Positions 1 to 7,202 of a stretch of DNA of 27,781 nt are shown piece by piece; position 1 is the first letter of the stretch; each line of letters begins with the position of its first letter. The stretch covers positions 1 through 27,781 of the forward strand of contig JAZMZH010000058.1 of NCBI GenBank assembly GCA_045585875.1. Direction: 5' to 3'. The notes below the pieces were generated by a model. The model saw only the letters and a list, made by a program, of their open reading frames with translations. It searched no databases and was not told where the DNA came from. A program made the translations under genes and the position numbers. The stretch comes from JAVBQJ01 sp045585875 (lineage in GTDB: Bacteria; Verrucomicrobiota; Lentisphaeria; Victivallales; Victivallaceae).

Positions 1-115
1 CCGGCGGAGGAAATCTTCGGAATTGTCGCTTGCGGCGCCGGAACCGGGGTTGCACGCTCTTTCCCGCCGATGTAATTTACGGAAAATGCCGAAAAGAAGA
101 GGAAAAGTGAAAAAT
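1..115. other. Unassigned left edge
   Basis: A frame open from the window edge ends at TAA 73-75 (last residues RSFPPM) and could be the tail of a plus-strand gene. It is too short to judge, and the other plus frames are also open here. I recognise nothing else. Confidence 0.15.
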
Positions 116-130
116 AACTTAATTTTCTTG

Positions 131-158
131 TTGATTTATTCAGTATAGGCTTTATATT
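131..158 (+). promoter_or_regulatory. Sigma70-type promoter of the HTH gene
   Basis: TTGATT (131-136), a 16-base spacer and TATATT (153-158) sit in an AT-rich stretch 44 bases before the start codon at 202. Read by eye only. Confidence 0.5.
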
Positions 159-201
159 AATAAAAACGAGAAAATGAAGCTGCAAAGAGGACGGCGGCGC
201 C

Positions 202-1014
202 ATGGAGGCTGGCAGAAAATATCCGGATTTTGCCGACACGCTGAGAAGGATCCTGTTTTTTTCCGGGATGTCTCAGTCCGGTCTGGCGGAAAGACTTGAG
301 GTTTCCCGGCAGTTCATCGGGATGTTCTGCTGCGGGACGGTGCTGCCGGGAGCCCGGATGATGGGTCGGATGCTGAGCGAATTGAATACTCTGGGCATCC
401 GGCGCGAGGCGCTCGTCGATCTCATCCGGTGCTACCTCCGGTCCGTGTTTCCCGAAGAGTGCGGCGAATTGCTCCGGGAATTGCTTTTCGACCGCGAGGG
501 GCCGGAGCAGATCTACGCCGCCTGCGGGAAACTCCTGAGCCGCGCCATCCGTCTGCTGACCGATGCACCGGAGAAGCTTCCCGCTGCCGAGCGGAGACGG
601 AATTTTCTGGAGGACCTGCTCAATGCGTCGGGAGCGGACTGCTGCGGACTTTTCACGAGCGTCGGCCGGGGCGGATGCGAACTGGCCTGCGAAACCCACG
701 CCGCGGCCTTTCCTGTGGTGCGGGAGGAGTTCGGGTGTTTCGGGCGGAGGTATCTGCTGTGCTGGATCCACACTCTGACCACGGGCAAAGTGCTGGAACT
801 GCGGCTGGACCCGGACCGGACCGATGTGGGGGTACGGACGCCGCGGTGCGCCAATCCGCACTTCGTTTATCTGGCGGGCGTCAAACCGCCCGGTCGTGAG
901 ACCGAGGCGCTGGCGGTGATCTATTTCAACCGGAGGCCGCCGGAGGAAGAGGTGCCCAGAACTCTGCTGAGCGAGGCCGCCGGGCTCCTCCACATCTACC
1001 GCAACCGGAGCTGA
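202..1014 (+). CDS. HTH (XRE-like) regulator with Cys-rich C-terminal domain
   Basis: This 270-residue protein starts with a helix-turn-helix of XRE type (about residues 8-65; the SQSGLAERLEVSRQFIGMF stretch spans helices 2-3), so it is probably a cytoplasmic DNA-binding regulator. A helical linker follows, and residues of roughly 130-265 form an alpha/beta domain that might be GAF-like, though I cannot name the family. There are about twelve cysteines, including CC pairs in FCCG and DCCG, which is high for a cytoplasmic regulator and could mean metal or redox sensing (inference). The ATG at 202 is preceded by AGAGG at 186-190 and a clear promoter. The gene is monocistronic, with a GC-rich hairpin-prone stretch after it (1015-1132). 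Its target and ligand are unknown. Confidence 0.75.
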   Translation: MEAGRKYPDFADTLRRILFFSGMSQSGLAERLEVSRQFIGMFCCGTVLPGARMMGRMLSELNTLGIRREALVDLIRCYLRSVFPEECGELLRELLFDREGPEQIYAACGKLLSRAIRLLTDAPEKLPAAERRRNFLEDLLNASGADCCGLFTSVGRGGCELACETHAAAFPVVREEFGCFGRRYLLCWIHTLTTGKVLELRLDPDRTDVGVRTPRCANPHFVYLAGVKPPGRETEALAVIYFNRRPPEEEVPRTLLSEAAGLLHIYRNRS

Positions 1015-1132
1015 CCATACGGCTTGCCCCCGGCCCGGGCGGTTTGGGCCGCCGCCGCCAAGGCTTCCTCCTTCGCGCCGGACGGCGCTGCGGCGGACAA
1101 GACGGAGGACAGGGGAGCGAAGCCTGACGGCT

Positions 1133-1458
1133 TCATGTTTTTTGAGTAAGACCCGGATTTGCGAACAGGCATTGTCCAATTCCCGGAATTGAAATTCGTT
1201 GATATCATTGGTTTTCAGGAGCAGTTCCAGCCAGTAACCGGTTTCGTTGGCTTCTTTCAATGCGATTTGCAGTTTTGAGATGAAATCCGACTTCCCATGT
1301 GCGTATTGAGCTTCGTGAATGTTGGCGCCGATACTGGTTCCCGCCCTGCCGATCTGGTTGGAAACAATAGTCTCCCGCTGATTTTTCAGGTCTTTCACCA
1401 AATTAAGAAATTTCACAGCAAATTCGATCGACAGGTTACGTAAACGGCTTTCCGGCAT
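1133..1458 (-). CDS. Four-helix-bundle protein (23S rRNA IVP/TIGR02436 family), copy A, 3' end altered
   Basis: Residues 1-106 match copy B (6175-6528) almost column for column, including the family core NQIGRAGTSIGANIHEAQ and the KEANETGYWLELL helix. The family forms pentameric four-helix bundles. Members are encoded in 23S rRNA intervening sequences, and Avd of diversity-generating retroelements is a relative; the molecular role is otherwise unknown. In the plain reading frame this copy has no stop after the conserved part and runs on antisense through the HTH gene to 157, giving an implausible 433-residue product. An A6 tract (T6 at 1138-1143 on the plus strand) sits exactly where homology ends. 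A one-base slip there gives Lys-Lys-Thr-stop at 1133, a 109-residue protein of normal family length. Either a frameshift mutation or slippage is possible, so I give the shifted end. A weak AAGAGA lies before the ATG at 1458. Confidence 0.7.
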
Positions 1459-1482
1459 GATCGGTATCTCTTTTTATCGAGA

Positions 1483-1511
1483 AATATAATACTCCGGTGC
1501 TGACAAGTCAG
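1483..1511 (-). promoter_or_regulatory. Promoter of four-helix-bundle copy A
   Basis: On the minus strand, CTGACT (1506-1511), 17 bases and TATATT (1483-1488). It occupies the same place relative to the gene as the better TTGACA/TATATT promoter of copy B, so the whole upstream region is homologous. Confidence 0.5.
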
Positions 1512-1526
1512 GAGATTCCATTATCT

Positions 1527-1770
1527 TTAAGCGGTGAAGCCGCGCCGTAAAAGGCAACACAATCCTTGCTCGCGAAGCGAGAAAACTTCACGGGCCGCAA
1601 AGCGGACCTCTTCACAAGCGACCGAAGGGAGCGACTTCACAAGCAAGGCTTCATAGGAACAACGGTGAAGATGTGAAGAAAAGGCTACGCCTTTTGAGTG
1701 AAGAGCGGCTGGCGCCGCGTGAAGTGAAGCCTTGCGGCTTCGTTCGCCATTTTTGGCAACAAAAATGGCG
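1527..1770. repeat. Dispersed structured repeat, copy 1
   Basis: This 244-base noncoding element recurs at 6610-6855. Bases 1631-1755 are identical to 6716-6840 over 125 bases. It is a mosaic of short perfect hairpins separated by CTTCAC (left half) or GTGAAG (right half): GCGG/CCGC (1531-1543), CTCGC/GCGAG with a 3-base loop (1569-1581), CCGC/GCGG (1595-1605), AAAAGGC/GCCTTTT (1679-1695), GCGGC/GCCGC (1705-1718), GAAGCC/GGCTTC (1726-1741) and CGCCATTTTT/AAAAATGGCG (1745-1770). A long-range stem also pairs GCAAGGCTTCA (1643-1653) with TGAAGCCTTGC (1725-1735), an alternative to the hairpin at 1726-1741. Small open frames across it are by-products of the repeat, not genes. Confidence 0.85.
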
Positions 1771-1796
1771 GAGAAAGTGAGATACGAGCTACCCAC
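1766..1796 (-). pseudogene. tRNA 3'-end-like remnant beside repeat copy 1
   Basis: Eighteen of 22 bases from 1766 match the CCA end, acceptor strand and T-arm of tRNA-Ser at 6851-6872, in the same orientation and at the same distance from the repeat. No D-arm or anticodon arm follows. Bases 1797-1977 beyond it hold short A/T- and C-rich runs and no gene I can support. Confidence 0.4.
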
Positions 1797-1977
1797 CCCT
1801 CTCAGCCCATTTTATGCTCAAAATCCAAGCCTCAAAAATGGGGTAGGCTATTAATTACGATTACCCCCCGCCATTTTTTTGCCCCCTCCAAATTCTTTAA
1901 ATCAGAGTCAGTTTGCGCACCTATCGCTAAAACCCGTTAGGATTCCATTCTCTCAGTTTCTTGTTTTGCTTTGCGGT

Positions 1978-3765
1978 TTATGGAACTGATTCCGCCACAT
2001 GCGGCATCTTTTTGGGGTTGAAAATCATCGGCAGCAGAAAAGCCGGTGCACTGCTCCAGGCATGGCAGAGACTCAAACCGAAGGGACGATCATAAAAATC
2101 ATAGAGCCCGCTGCCTGATTTTCCTTCGCCGAAAGCCTCGAAAAATGTGGTGGCTCCCGCTTTCATCATACCGCCCCAGAAGCTGCGGATCTCTTTGACG
2201 GCTTCCTCCGGGAAGCCCGTACGGATTAGCGCGAGGACCTCAAAACTTTTCATGTAAGGCGTTCCGACGGGAGGCAATTCGCTTTCCAGAAGCGATTCCA
2301 CAATCCGGCGGCTTTCCTCCGGCGTCGCCACCGTGTTTACCGCCAGAAAGTTCTGATGCCGCAGAAAATCATCTTTGCCGGGAGAACAGCGGAAAAGCCT
2401 TCTCGCCGGATCATAGAAATCGCGCCGGATGGTTTCCCGGAGTTCCGCGGCAATATTCTCCCAGTCTGCCGCGCGGTTCTGGTCCCCGGCTCTGCGCGCC
2501 AAATTCGCCATTGCCCGCAGAGCCAGGTAAAAGAGCATCTGCAGGGAACAGTTCTTGTCTCCGTCCACCCAGTCGATGAACACCCAGCCGCAAACCGGAA
2601 GCAGACCGTTTTCGAGCCTCTGGGACAGCAGAAGTTCTGCCGTTTCAACAATCCGGAAATACTCCTGCCGGAGAAATTCCGGATCGTCAAAAAAGGTTTC
2701 ATAGAGGTCAAAGTTGATCAGATACCACAGCGTGTAATCCGCAATCCCGTTAATGGGGGTGTTCCGGATTCCCGCCGAACCGAGGACGGTGAGCGTGTCG
2801 CGGATCGGTCCCGGTTCACAGAATGACTCGGTCATACTCAGAAGGCTTACCGCCAGATCGCCCGCCCATGGCAGACGGTCACGTTTCACTCCGTCGATCA
2901 GAAAGTTGTTGGTGCACAGATGCAGAGTGTAAACGCTCCGTTCCCAGATCGCATCAAGTTCGGCATCTCCGCTTCGGAAATGTTTCCGCAATGTCATGGG
3001 AGTGTAGAGCGCTTCTACCTGGACTTCCGCATTTTCCGCATGTTCCAGAGAAAGGTAGCGGAAAGCCAGCGGCACTGCGCTGCAAAGAGTTTCGGCATCC
3101 GTACGGATCAAATCCAGTCTCTGCTCAAAATCTTCGGGGTTCCGGGTTTCCACCTCGGGAATGGATTCCCCCGCAAACAGTTTGGCTTCCGGAGCATGGC
3201 GGATGAATACCTTCCCGAATATTTCGCGTCCGAGGTCATATATGCCATTGGGCAAACGGGTCGGCAATAGCCGGCAGGCGGCCGGTTTCACTCGGTGCGG
3301 AGGTGTATCTCCGCCGGTTATCCGACCGGCCCGATGCCATTCGACTCCATCTGCCGAGGATTCCCATGACGCTTCCGCATCACAGCGGAAACACGGAACA
3401 TCGCATTCGATATCCTCCACCGTCAGGCTGAACTCAAACTGTCCCGGCGAATCCATGCGGATTTCCGTCCTCTCCGGCGTGCCGATACAGAGCACAGAAA
3501 AAACACCTGCCGGAAGATCGGCGCGAAAATGCATCGTCTGGTGGGGCAGCATGAATTCTCCCGGATAACGGACCTTGAGCCTGGCCTCATTTTTTTCCCG
3601 GATCATCTGCCGGTGCAGAAAAACCTCGCGTTCTGCACGGCCATAGATCCATTTGCCTGATACAGGTTCGTTTCCCCGTTCGGGAAAACAATCAATCTCC
3701 GAAACATCTCCTACGTTTTTACATATAAAGTTTTTTTGCTCCGTATTCGCCTCTCTCCAATCCAT
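1978..3765 (-). CDS. Alpha-L-rhamnosidase-like glycoside hydrolase (GH78 type)
   Basis: This 595-residue protein has an N-terminal beta-rich part (about 30-260) followed by an (alpha/alpha)6-barrel. The GH78 signature region DGVKRDRLPWAGDL is at 291-304, carrying the acidic residues placed at the active site in this family, and the late barrel motif HAWSSAPAFLLP lies near the C-terminus. Members remove terminal alpha-L-rhamnose from plant glycans and glycosides. It is shorter than many GH78 enzymes (700-1000 residues), mostly for lack of extra N-terminal sandwich domains. I see no signal peptide, so it probably acts in the cytoplasm. AAGGAAA precedes the ATG at 3765. The left end of the insertion sequence is only 28 bases upstream, so the native promoter has been displaced and expression may depend on the IS. 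Exact substrate uncertain. Confidence 0.75.
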   Translation of the reverse strand: MDWREANTEQKNFICKNVGDVSEIDCFPERGNEPVSGKWIYGRAEREVFLHRQMIREKNEARLKVRYPGEFMLPHQTMHFRADLPAGVFSVLCIGTPERTEIRMDSPGQFEFSLTVEDIECDVPCFRCDAEASWESSADGVEWHRAGRITGGDTPPHRVKPAACRLLPTRLPNGIYDLGREIFGKVFIRHAPEAKLFAGESIPEVETRNPEDFEQRLDLIRTDAETLCSAVPLAFRYLSLEHAENAEVQVEALYTPMTLRKHFRSGDAELDAIWERSVYTLHLCTNNFLIDGVKRDRLPWAGDLAVSLLSMTESFCEPGPIRDTLTVLGSAGIRNTPINGIADYTLWYLINFDLYETFFDDPEFLRQEYFRIVETAELLLSQRLENGLLPVCGWVFIDWVDGDKNCSLQMLFYLALRAMANLARRAGDQNRAADWENIAAELRETIRRDFYDPARRLFRCSPGKDDFLRHQNFLAVNTVATPEESRRIVESLLESELPPVGTPYMKSFEVLALIRTGFPEEAVKEIRSFWGGMMKAGATTFFEAFGEGKSGSGLYDFYDRPFGLSLCHAWSSAPAFLLPMIFNPKKMPHVAESVP

Positions 3766-3820
3766 AAAATCGTTTCCTTGTTTTTATTCACAACTGTCCG
3801 GTAAAAATTACCGGGATTGA

Positions 3821-3848
3821 TTGTTAAAGTCGGATTCTGCGCTATATT
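3821..3848 (+). promoter_or_regulatory. Transposase promoter
   Basis: TTGTTA (3821-3826), 16 bases and TATATT (3843-3848) inside the left end of the IS, upstream of the transposase gene. Confidence 0.45.
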
Positions 3849-3989
3849 ATTGTTATGGACATAGATAACATCATTATTTTTTGACTGCGATATTCTGCAT
3901 CAACAGCAAGATCAGGATTAGTGATATTAACCATGGCCAGCACAATAAAGGTGTCTAACGTCTTTAAATTGAGCGTAGGAGATCCGACA

Positions 3990-5171
3990 ATGTATTACGA
4001 TAGCATCTTTCAACAGCTTTTCAAGTTCATTCCCCGATATCGTTTTGAAAAATCCGTAAAAAGCTTGTCCGGCGACCGTTATTGCAAGAATTTTTCCGCA
4101 TGGCAGCAGTTCCTGACCTGTCTCTATGCTCAAATTACCGGCAAAGATTCTCTGCGTGAAATTGTCAGCGGTTTGGTGACCAACCAAAGCCGCCTTTATC
4201 ACCTCGGTATGAAAGCCGTGGCGAAATCGACCCTCGCAGACGCCATGAACCGGCGCAGCCCGGATATTTTCAAGGCGCTTTTCGAGGAAATCCTCGACCG
4301 GACTCTGGCATGTGCTCCGGGACACGGTTTCAAGTTTCACAATCCGCTTCACGCAATCGACAGCACGACCATTGACCTGTGTCTGACTCAATACGACTGG
4401 GCGCACTACCGGAAGCACAAAGGCGCGATCAAGCTCCACACCGAGCTCGATCTCTCCGGTAATGTTCCTTTTTTTGTGGCCTTAAGCAACGGCAAAATGT
4501 CCGACATTCGGGCGGCGAAGGAGAATATTGTCATTGTGCCGGACAGCATCTACACCTTCGACAAGGGCTACTATGATTTGAACTGGTTTCAGCAGATCGC
4601 CGACGCGGGAGCTTTTTTCGTCACGCGGATCAAAAACAATGCTCGGATCGAGTTTCTCGGACAGCACCGCCCGCCCGATGAAAAGCGTGGCATCCTCCGC
4701 GATGAAACTATTTGGTTTACGGGACCGCTGTCGGTGAAAAAGTTTCCCGGCGAACTCAGGCTGGTGGAGTTTCGAGACGATGAAACGAACAAGATTTATC
4801 GCTTCATTACCAATCATTTCACGCTGGCGGCTTCGACGATTGCCGCGATTTACAAGCGCCGCTGGCAGATCGAACTCTTTTTCAAGTGGATCAAGCAGAA
4901 TCTCAAGATCAAGAGTTTTCTCGGGACCAGCGAAAACGCCGTCCGAACGCAAATCTGGGTCGCATTGATCCACTATCTGCTGGCGGCGTACATAAAATTC
5001 ATCAGCCGGATCGAGATTTCCCTCACGGAGATCACCATCCGCATCCGCGACGCCCTCATGATGAATTACGACCTGATGGAAGTCCTGCGGTGGGACAGAA
5101 AGACGATTCTCAAGCCTCCCGACTGGAACCGCCCCCGACAAATGGAGCTTTTCGGCGATTTCCTATGCTGA
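3990..5171 (+). CDS. IS4-family transposase with DUF4372 N-terminus
   Basis: This 393-residue DDE transposase catalyses cut-and-paste movement of the surrounding element. The N-terminal 75 residues (FQQLFKFIPRYRF, then SWQQF-like and LREI) match the DUF4372 domain of the ISPepr1/IS4Sa type. Catalytic residues are visible: the first Asp in HAIDSTTIDL, the second in TFDKGYYDL, and Glu in YKRRWQIELFFKWIK, which fits the IS4 Y-(2)-R-(3)-E-(6)-K signature. I chose the ATG at 3990 because TAGGAGA lies about 7 bases upstream and family members begin at this point; the frame is open back to a GTG at 3921 and an ATG at 3933 without a good ribosome site. The gene is intact, so the element may still be active. 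The stop codon lies directly before the right inverted repeat. Confidence 0.9.
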   Translation: MYYDSIFQQLFKFIPRYRFEKSVKSLSGDRYCKNFSAWQQFLTCLYAQITGKDSLREIVSGLVTNQSRLYHLGMKAVAKSTLADAMNRRSPDIFKALFEEILDRTLACAPGHGFKFHNPLHAIDSTTIDLCLTQYDWAHYRKHKGAIKLHTELDLSGNVPFFVALSNGKMSDIRAAKENIVIVPDSIYTFDKGYYDLNWFQQIADAGAFFVTRIKNNARIEFLGQHRPPDEKRGILRDETIWFTGPLSVKKFPGELRLVEFRDDETNKIYRFITNHFTLAASTIAAIYKRRWQIELFFKWIKQNLKIKSFLGTSENAVRTQIWVALIHYLLAAYIKFISRIEISLTEITIRIRDALMMNYDLMEVLRWDRKTILKPPDWNRPRQMELFGDFLC

Positions 5172-5176
5172 AATTT

Positions 5177-5755
5177 TTACCGGACAGCAGTGATGCCGGG
5201 AAGGAGTTTGCCTTTCCCAAAGGTTGTCAGAAATGAAACGCATTCAAGGGGACTCATGGTGTAGGGACCTTTGAGAGCGCAACTCGGACAGCTTTTCTGG
5301 CAAAGGTTGCATTTTTCCGCGCAGGGTTTGATGTCGAGGGTGTGATACAAGACGCATTCCCGATCAATCACATAGCCTGTCAAATCAACGAAAGAGCCTT
5401 TTTGCGTATAAAGAAAATTGTTCTTCCGAATAATTCCAAGCCCCGCCTTCATGGCTGCGTATCGTAATGGTCCGATACTCAGATGCCCCGACTGCTTACC
5501 TCCTTCGCAACGGATGTTGCGCTGTGCAAACCATGCCTCGAACCGTTTGCAATTCTCGTGAAATTCCCGGCACATCTCATTGCCGGGCGAAAGAAAGAAA
5601 CTCTTGGCATACTTTCCCTGGAGTGATGCAGGGAAACGATATTTTCCCAGCCAACAGGTGCAGATAATTACGGATTTTGCCCAGGGGAAACGCTCTTTTG
5701 TTCCAGACAAGTTGCCTACGGAATCATAGAGAAATGCGCTGGATGGGATGCCCAC
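5177..5755 (-). pseudogene. QueG-like 4Fe-4S protein fragment, truncated by the IS
   Basis: The sequence resembles the epoxyqueuosine-reductase/double-4Fe-4S-cluster family. It has the AAMKAGLGIIRKNNFLY motif typical of these proteins (usually AGLG.IG.N..), then one cluster motif CAEKCNLCQKSC (C-x3-C-x2-C-x3-C) and PYTMSPLECVSFLTT. The family continues for roughly 50-100 more residues here, but native sequence ends at 5188; the last codons (Ala-Val-Arg-stop) come from the IS right end. The remainder is not on the far side of the IS. The start is a GTG at 5755. The frame is open upstream only to the TGA that ends the lipoprotein gene, so the N-terminus may also be lost. As it stands the protein has 192 residues and one complete cluster motif. 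A related Fe-S oxidoreductase other than QueG itself is possible. Confidence 0.7.
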
Positions 5756-5779
5756 AGAATATTTTACTCCGGTTTGTTG

Positions 5780-6178
5780 TCAAGGACCATCAAACATCGA
5801 ATATGTTTCTTGAGAAATAACAGTGTTTTTTTCATCAAAAGTAACTTGATAATAATCCCATCCGGCCGGAACCGCACAACGCCGCGCTGTTCTGTATCCG
5901 CTTAGAGCCGGAGCTTTTTTTAACTGATCATCCGTTAGCGCTTCTTCAAGCGTCTTGAAATATCGATTGTTGGTGCAGAGATAAGGCTGTTTTTCGTTCA
6001 GCGGGGTGCAGATGTTGATATGCGTTCCCCATGCTTTTTCCGGATTCTGCGCAAAGATTCGGATCACTTCTTCCCGGCTTTTCCCGATAAAATCGATTTT
6101 CGGCAGCTTGGAAAAACCGGAACAGCCAGCCGCAAACAAAAGGCACAAAAATAAAATGGGCAAAGTGAAAGTTTTCAT
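5780..6178 (-). CDS. Small predicted lipoprotein
   Basis: A 132-residue protein with a lipoprotein signal (Met-Lys, hydrophobic segment, then FAAGC with Cys19 as the likely acylated residue), so probably membrane-anchored outside the cytoplasm. The mature part begins with a short segment, IDFIGKSREEVIRIF, that recalls the SmpA/BamE and similar small lipoprotein folds (weak resemblance, inference). Three further cysteines could form a disulfide. Its ATG overlaps the stop of four-helix-bundle copy B as ATGA, so the two are translationally coupled and share a promoter. Its TGA stop lies in the same frame as the downstream Fe-S fragment, 8 codons before that fragment's GTG. Function unknown. Confidence 0.65.
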   Translation of the reverse strand: MKTFTLPILFLCLLFAAGCSGFSKLPKIDFIGKSREEVIRIFAQNPEKAWGTHINICTPLNEKQPYLCTNNRYFKTLEEALTDDQLKKAPALSGYRTARRCAVPAGWDYYQVTFDEKNTVISQETYSMFDGP

Positions 6179-6528
6179 TCTTTCGAGCTCTTTGCCGTGT
6201 TGATGGATTTGATCAGCATCACCCGGAGTTGAGAACAGGCATTGTCCAATTCCTGATACCGGGCTGGATCGATATAATTGGTTTTTAGCAGAAGTTCAAG
6301 CCAGTAACCGGTTTCATTGGCTTCTTTCAATGCGATTTGCAGTTTGGAAATAAAATCCGGTTTTCCATGTGCATATTGGGCTTCGTGAATATTTGCGCCG
6401 ATGCTGGTCCCGGCACGGCCGATCTGATTTGAAACAATTGTTTCATGCCAGCTTTTCAGCATTTTGACCAGATTGAGGATCTGGACGGCGAAATCGACCG
6501 ATAATGTGCGCAAAGGACTTTCCGGCAT
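6175..6528 (-). CDS. Four-helix-bundle protein (23S rRNA IVP/TIGR02436 family), copy B
   Basis: A complete 117-residue member of the four-helix-bundle family found in 23S rRNA intervening sequences and many other loci. The diagnostic core NQIGRAGTSIGANIHEAQ lies at about residues 34-51, followed by ADFI-like SDFISK/PDFISK and the KEANETGYWLELL helix. The protein is strongly charged and helical with no membrane segment. It is nearly identical to copy A through residue 106, while the genes differ at roughly 15% of bases. AAAGGAGA precedes the ATG at 6528, and the promoter upstream is close to consensus, suggesting strong expression. The gene is coupled to the lipoprotein gene by an ATGA overlap. 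Upstream lies repeat copy 2, then tRNA-Ser. The family may bind nucleic acid; its function here is unknown. Confidence 0.88.
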   Translation of the reverse strand: MPESPLRTLSVDFAVQILNLVKMLKSWHETIVSNQIGRAGTSIGANIHEAQYAHGKPDFISKLQIALKEANETGYWLELLLKTNYIDPARYQELDNACSQLRVMLIKSINTAKSSKE

Positions 6529-6555
6529 CTTGAAATCTCCTTTATCCTTGATGGT

Positions 6556-6584
6556 AATATACTATTGGACAGGGGAATTGTCAA
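6556..6584 (-). promoter_or_regulatory. Strong promoter of four-helix-bundle copy B
   Basis: On the minus strand, consensus TTGACA (6579-6584), a 17-base spacer and TATATT (6556-6561), 28 bases before the start codon. Confidence 0.7.
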
Positions 6585-6609
6585 AACACTTTCACTCACT
6601 TCTCACAAA

Positions 6610-6940
<331 letters not shown>

Positions 6941-6955
6941 GCTTCGTGTCCTATT

Positions 6956-6983
6956 AATATATACCCCCTGGAAGGGATTTCAA
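6956..6983 (-). promoter_or_regulatory. Promoter of tRNA-Ser
   Basis: Minus strand TTGAAA (6978-6983), 16 bases, TATATT (6956-6961), about 15 bases before the tRNA 5' end. Confidence 0.55.
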
Positions 6984-7111
6984 ACAGCATACGTCAACTT
7001 TTTGCCGAAAAATCTCTGATGCCCATGGGAAAAGCTGACAAAATCATGAGATTTCCCCCGCCCCCGCGGCCGCGGCGCTGCGGGGAGGGCGGGAGCCGTC
7101 TTTTTATGGAA

Positions 7112-7155
7112 TTGCCTTTCCCGGTAGTTGCAAAGCGGGGATATGATGTTATATT
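7112..7155 (+). promoter_or_regulatory. GH3 promoter with possible operator
   Basis: TTGCAA (7128-7133), 16 bases, TATATT (7150-7155). Directly upstream, TTGCCTTTCCCGGTAG (7112-7127) resembles TTGCATTTCCCGGTTC at the iclR-type promoter (9812-9827). It may be a shared regulator site (inference). Confidence 0.5.
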
Positions 7156-7202
7156 AACCGCGAACTTTGAAACCGCACCGACAGGATGAAGGATTCGACA
7201 TC

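Larger units (their letters stand above)
3794..5187 (+). mobile_element. IS4-family insertion sequence
   Basis: A 1,394-base element bounded by perfect 16-base inverted repeats, CTGTCCGGTAAAAATT at 3794-3809 and its complement at 5172-5187, with one transposase gene ending at the right repeat. The left end also forms a hairpin, CCGGTAA/TTACCGG (3798-3814), as often seen at IS ends to block incoming transcription. The flanking bases (3783-3793 and 5188-5198) show no target-site duplication. The right end interrupts a QueG-like gene whose missing part is absent on the left side, which suggests a deletion or rearrangement after insertion. Confidence 0.88.

Noticed and set aside
157..1132. Long C-terminal extension of four-helix-bundle copy A as a real protein
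   Set aside because: It is antisense to the HTH gene, has Pro/Gly/Arg-rich GC-driven composition, and no family member has it.
1527..1796. Small minus-strand ORF (89 codons), with a sister ORF at 6672-6926
   Set aside because: Both are translations of the repeat and the tRNA 3' end. The shared protein-like text comes from identical noncoding DNA.
5756..5782. Readthrough (or selenocysteine) at the TGA between the lipoprotein and the in-frame Fe-S fragment
   Set aside because: No selenocysteine element is visible, the two parts belong to unrelated families, and an in-frame join arises by chance one time in three.
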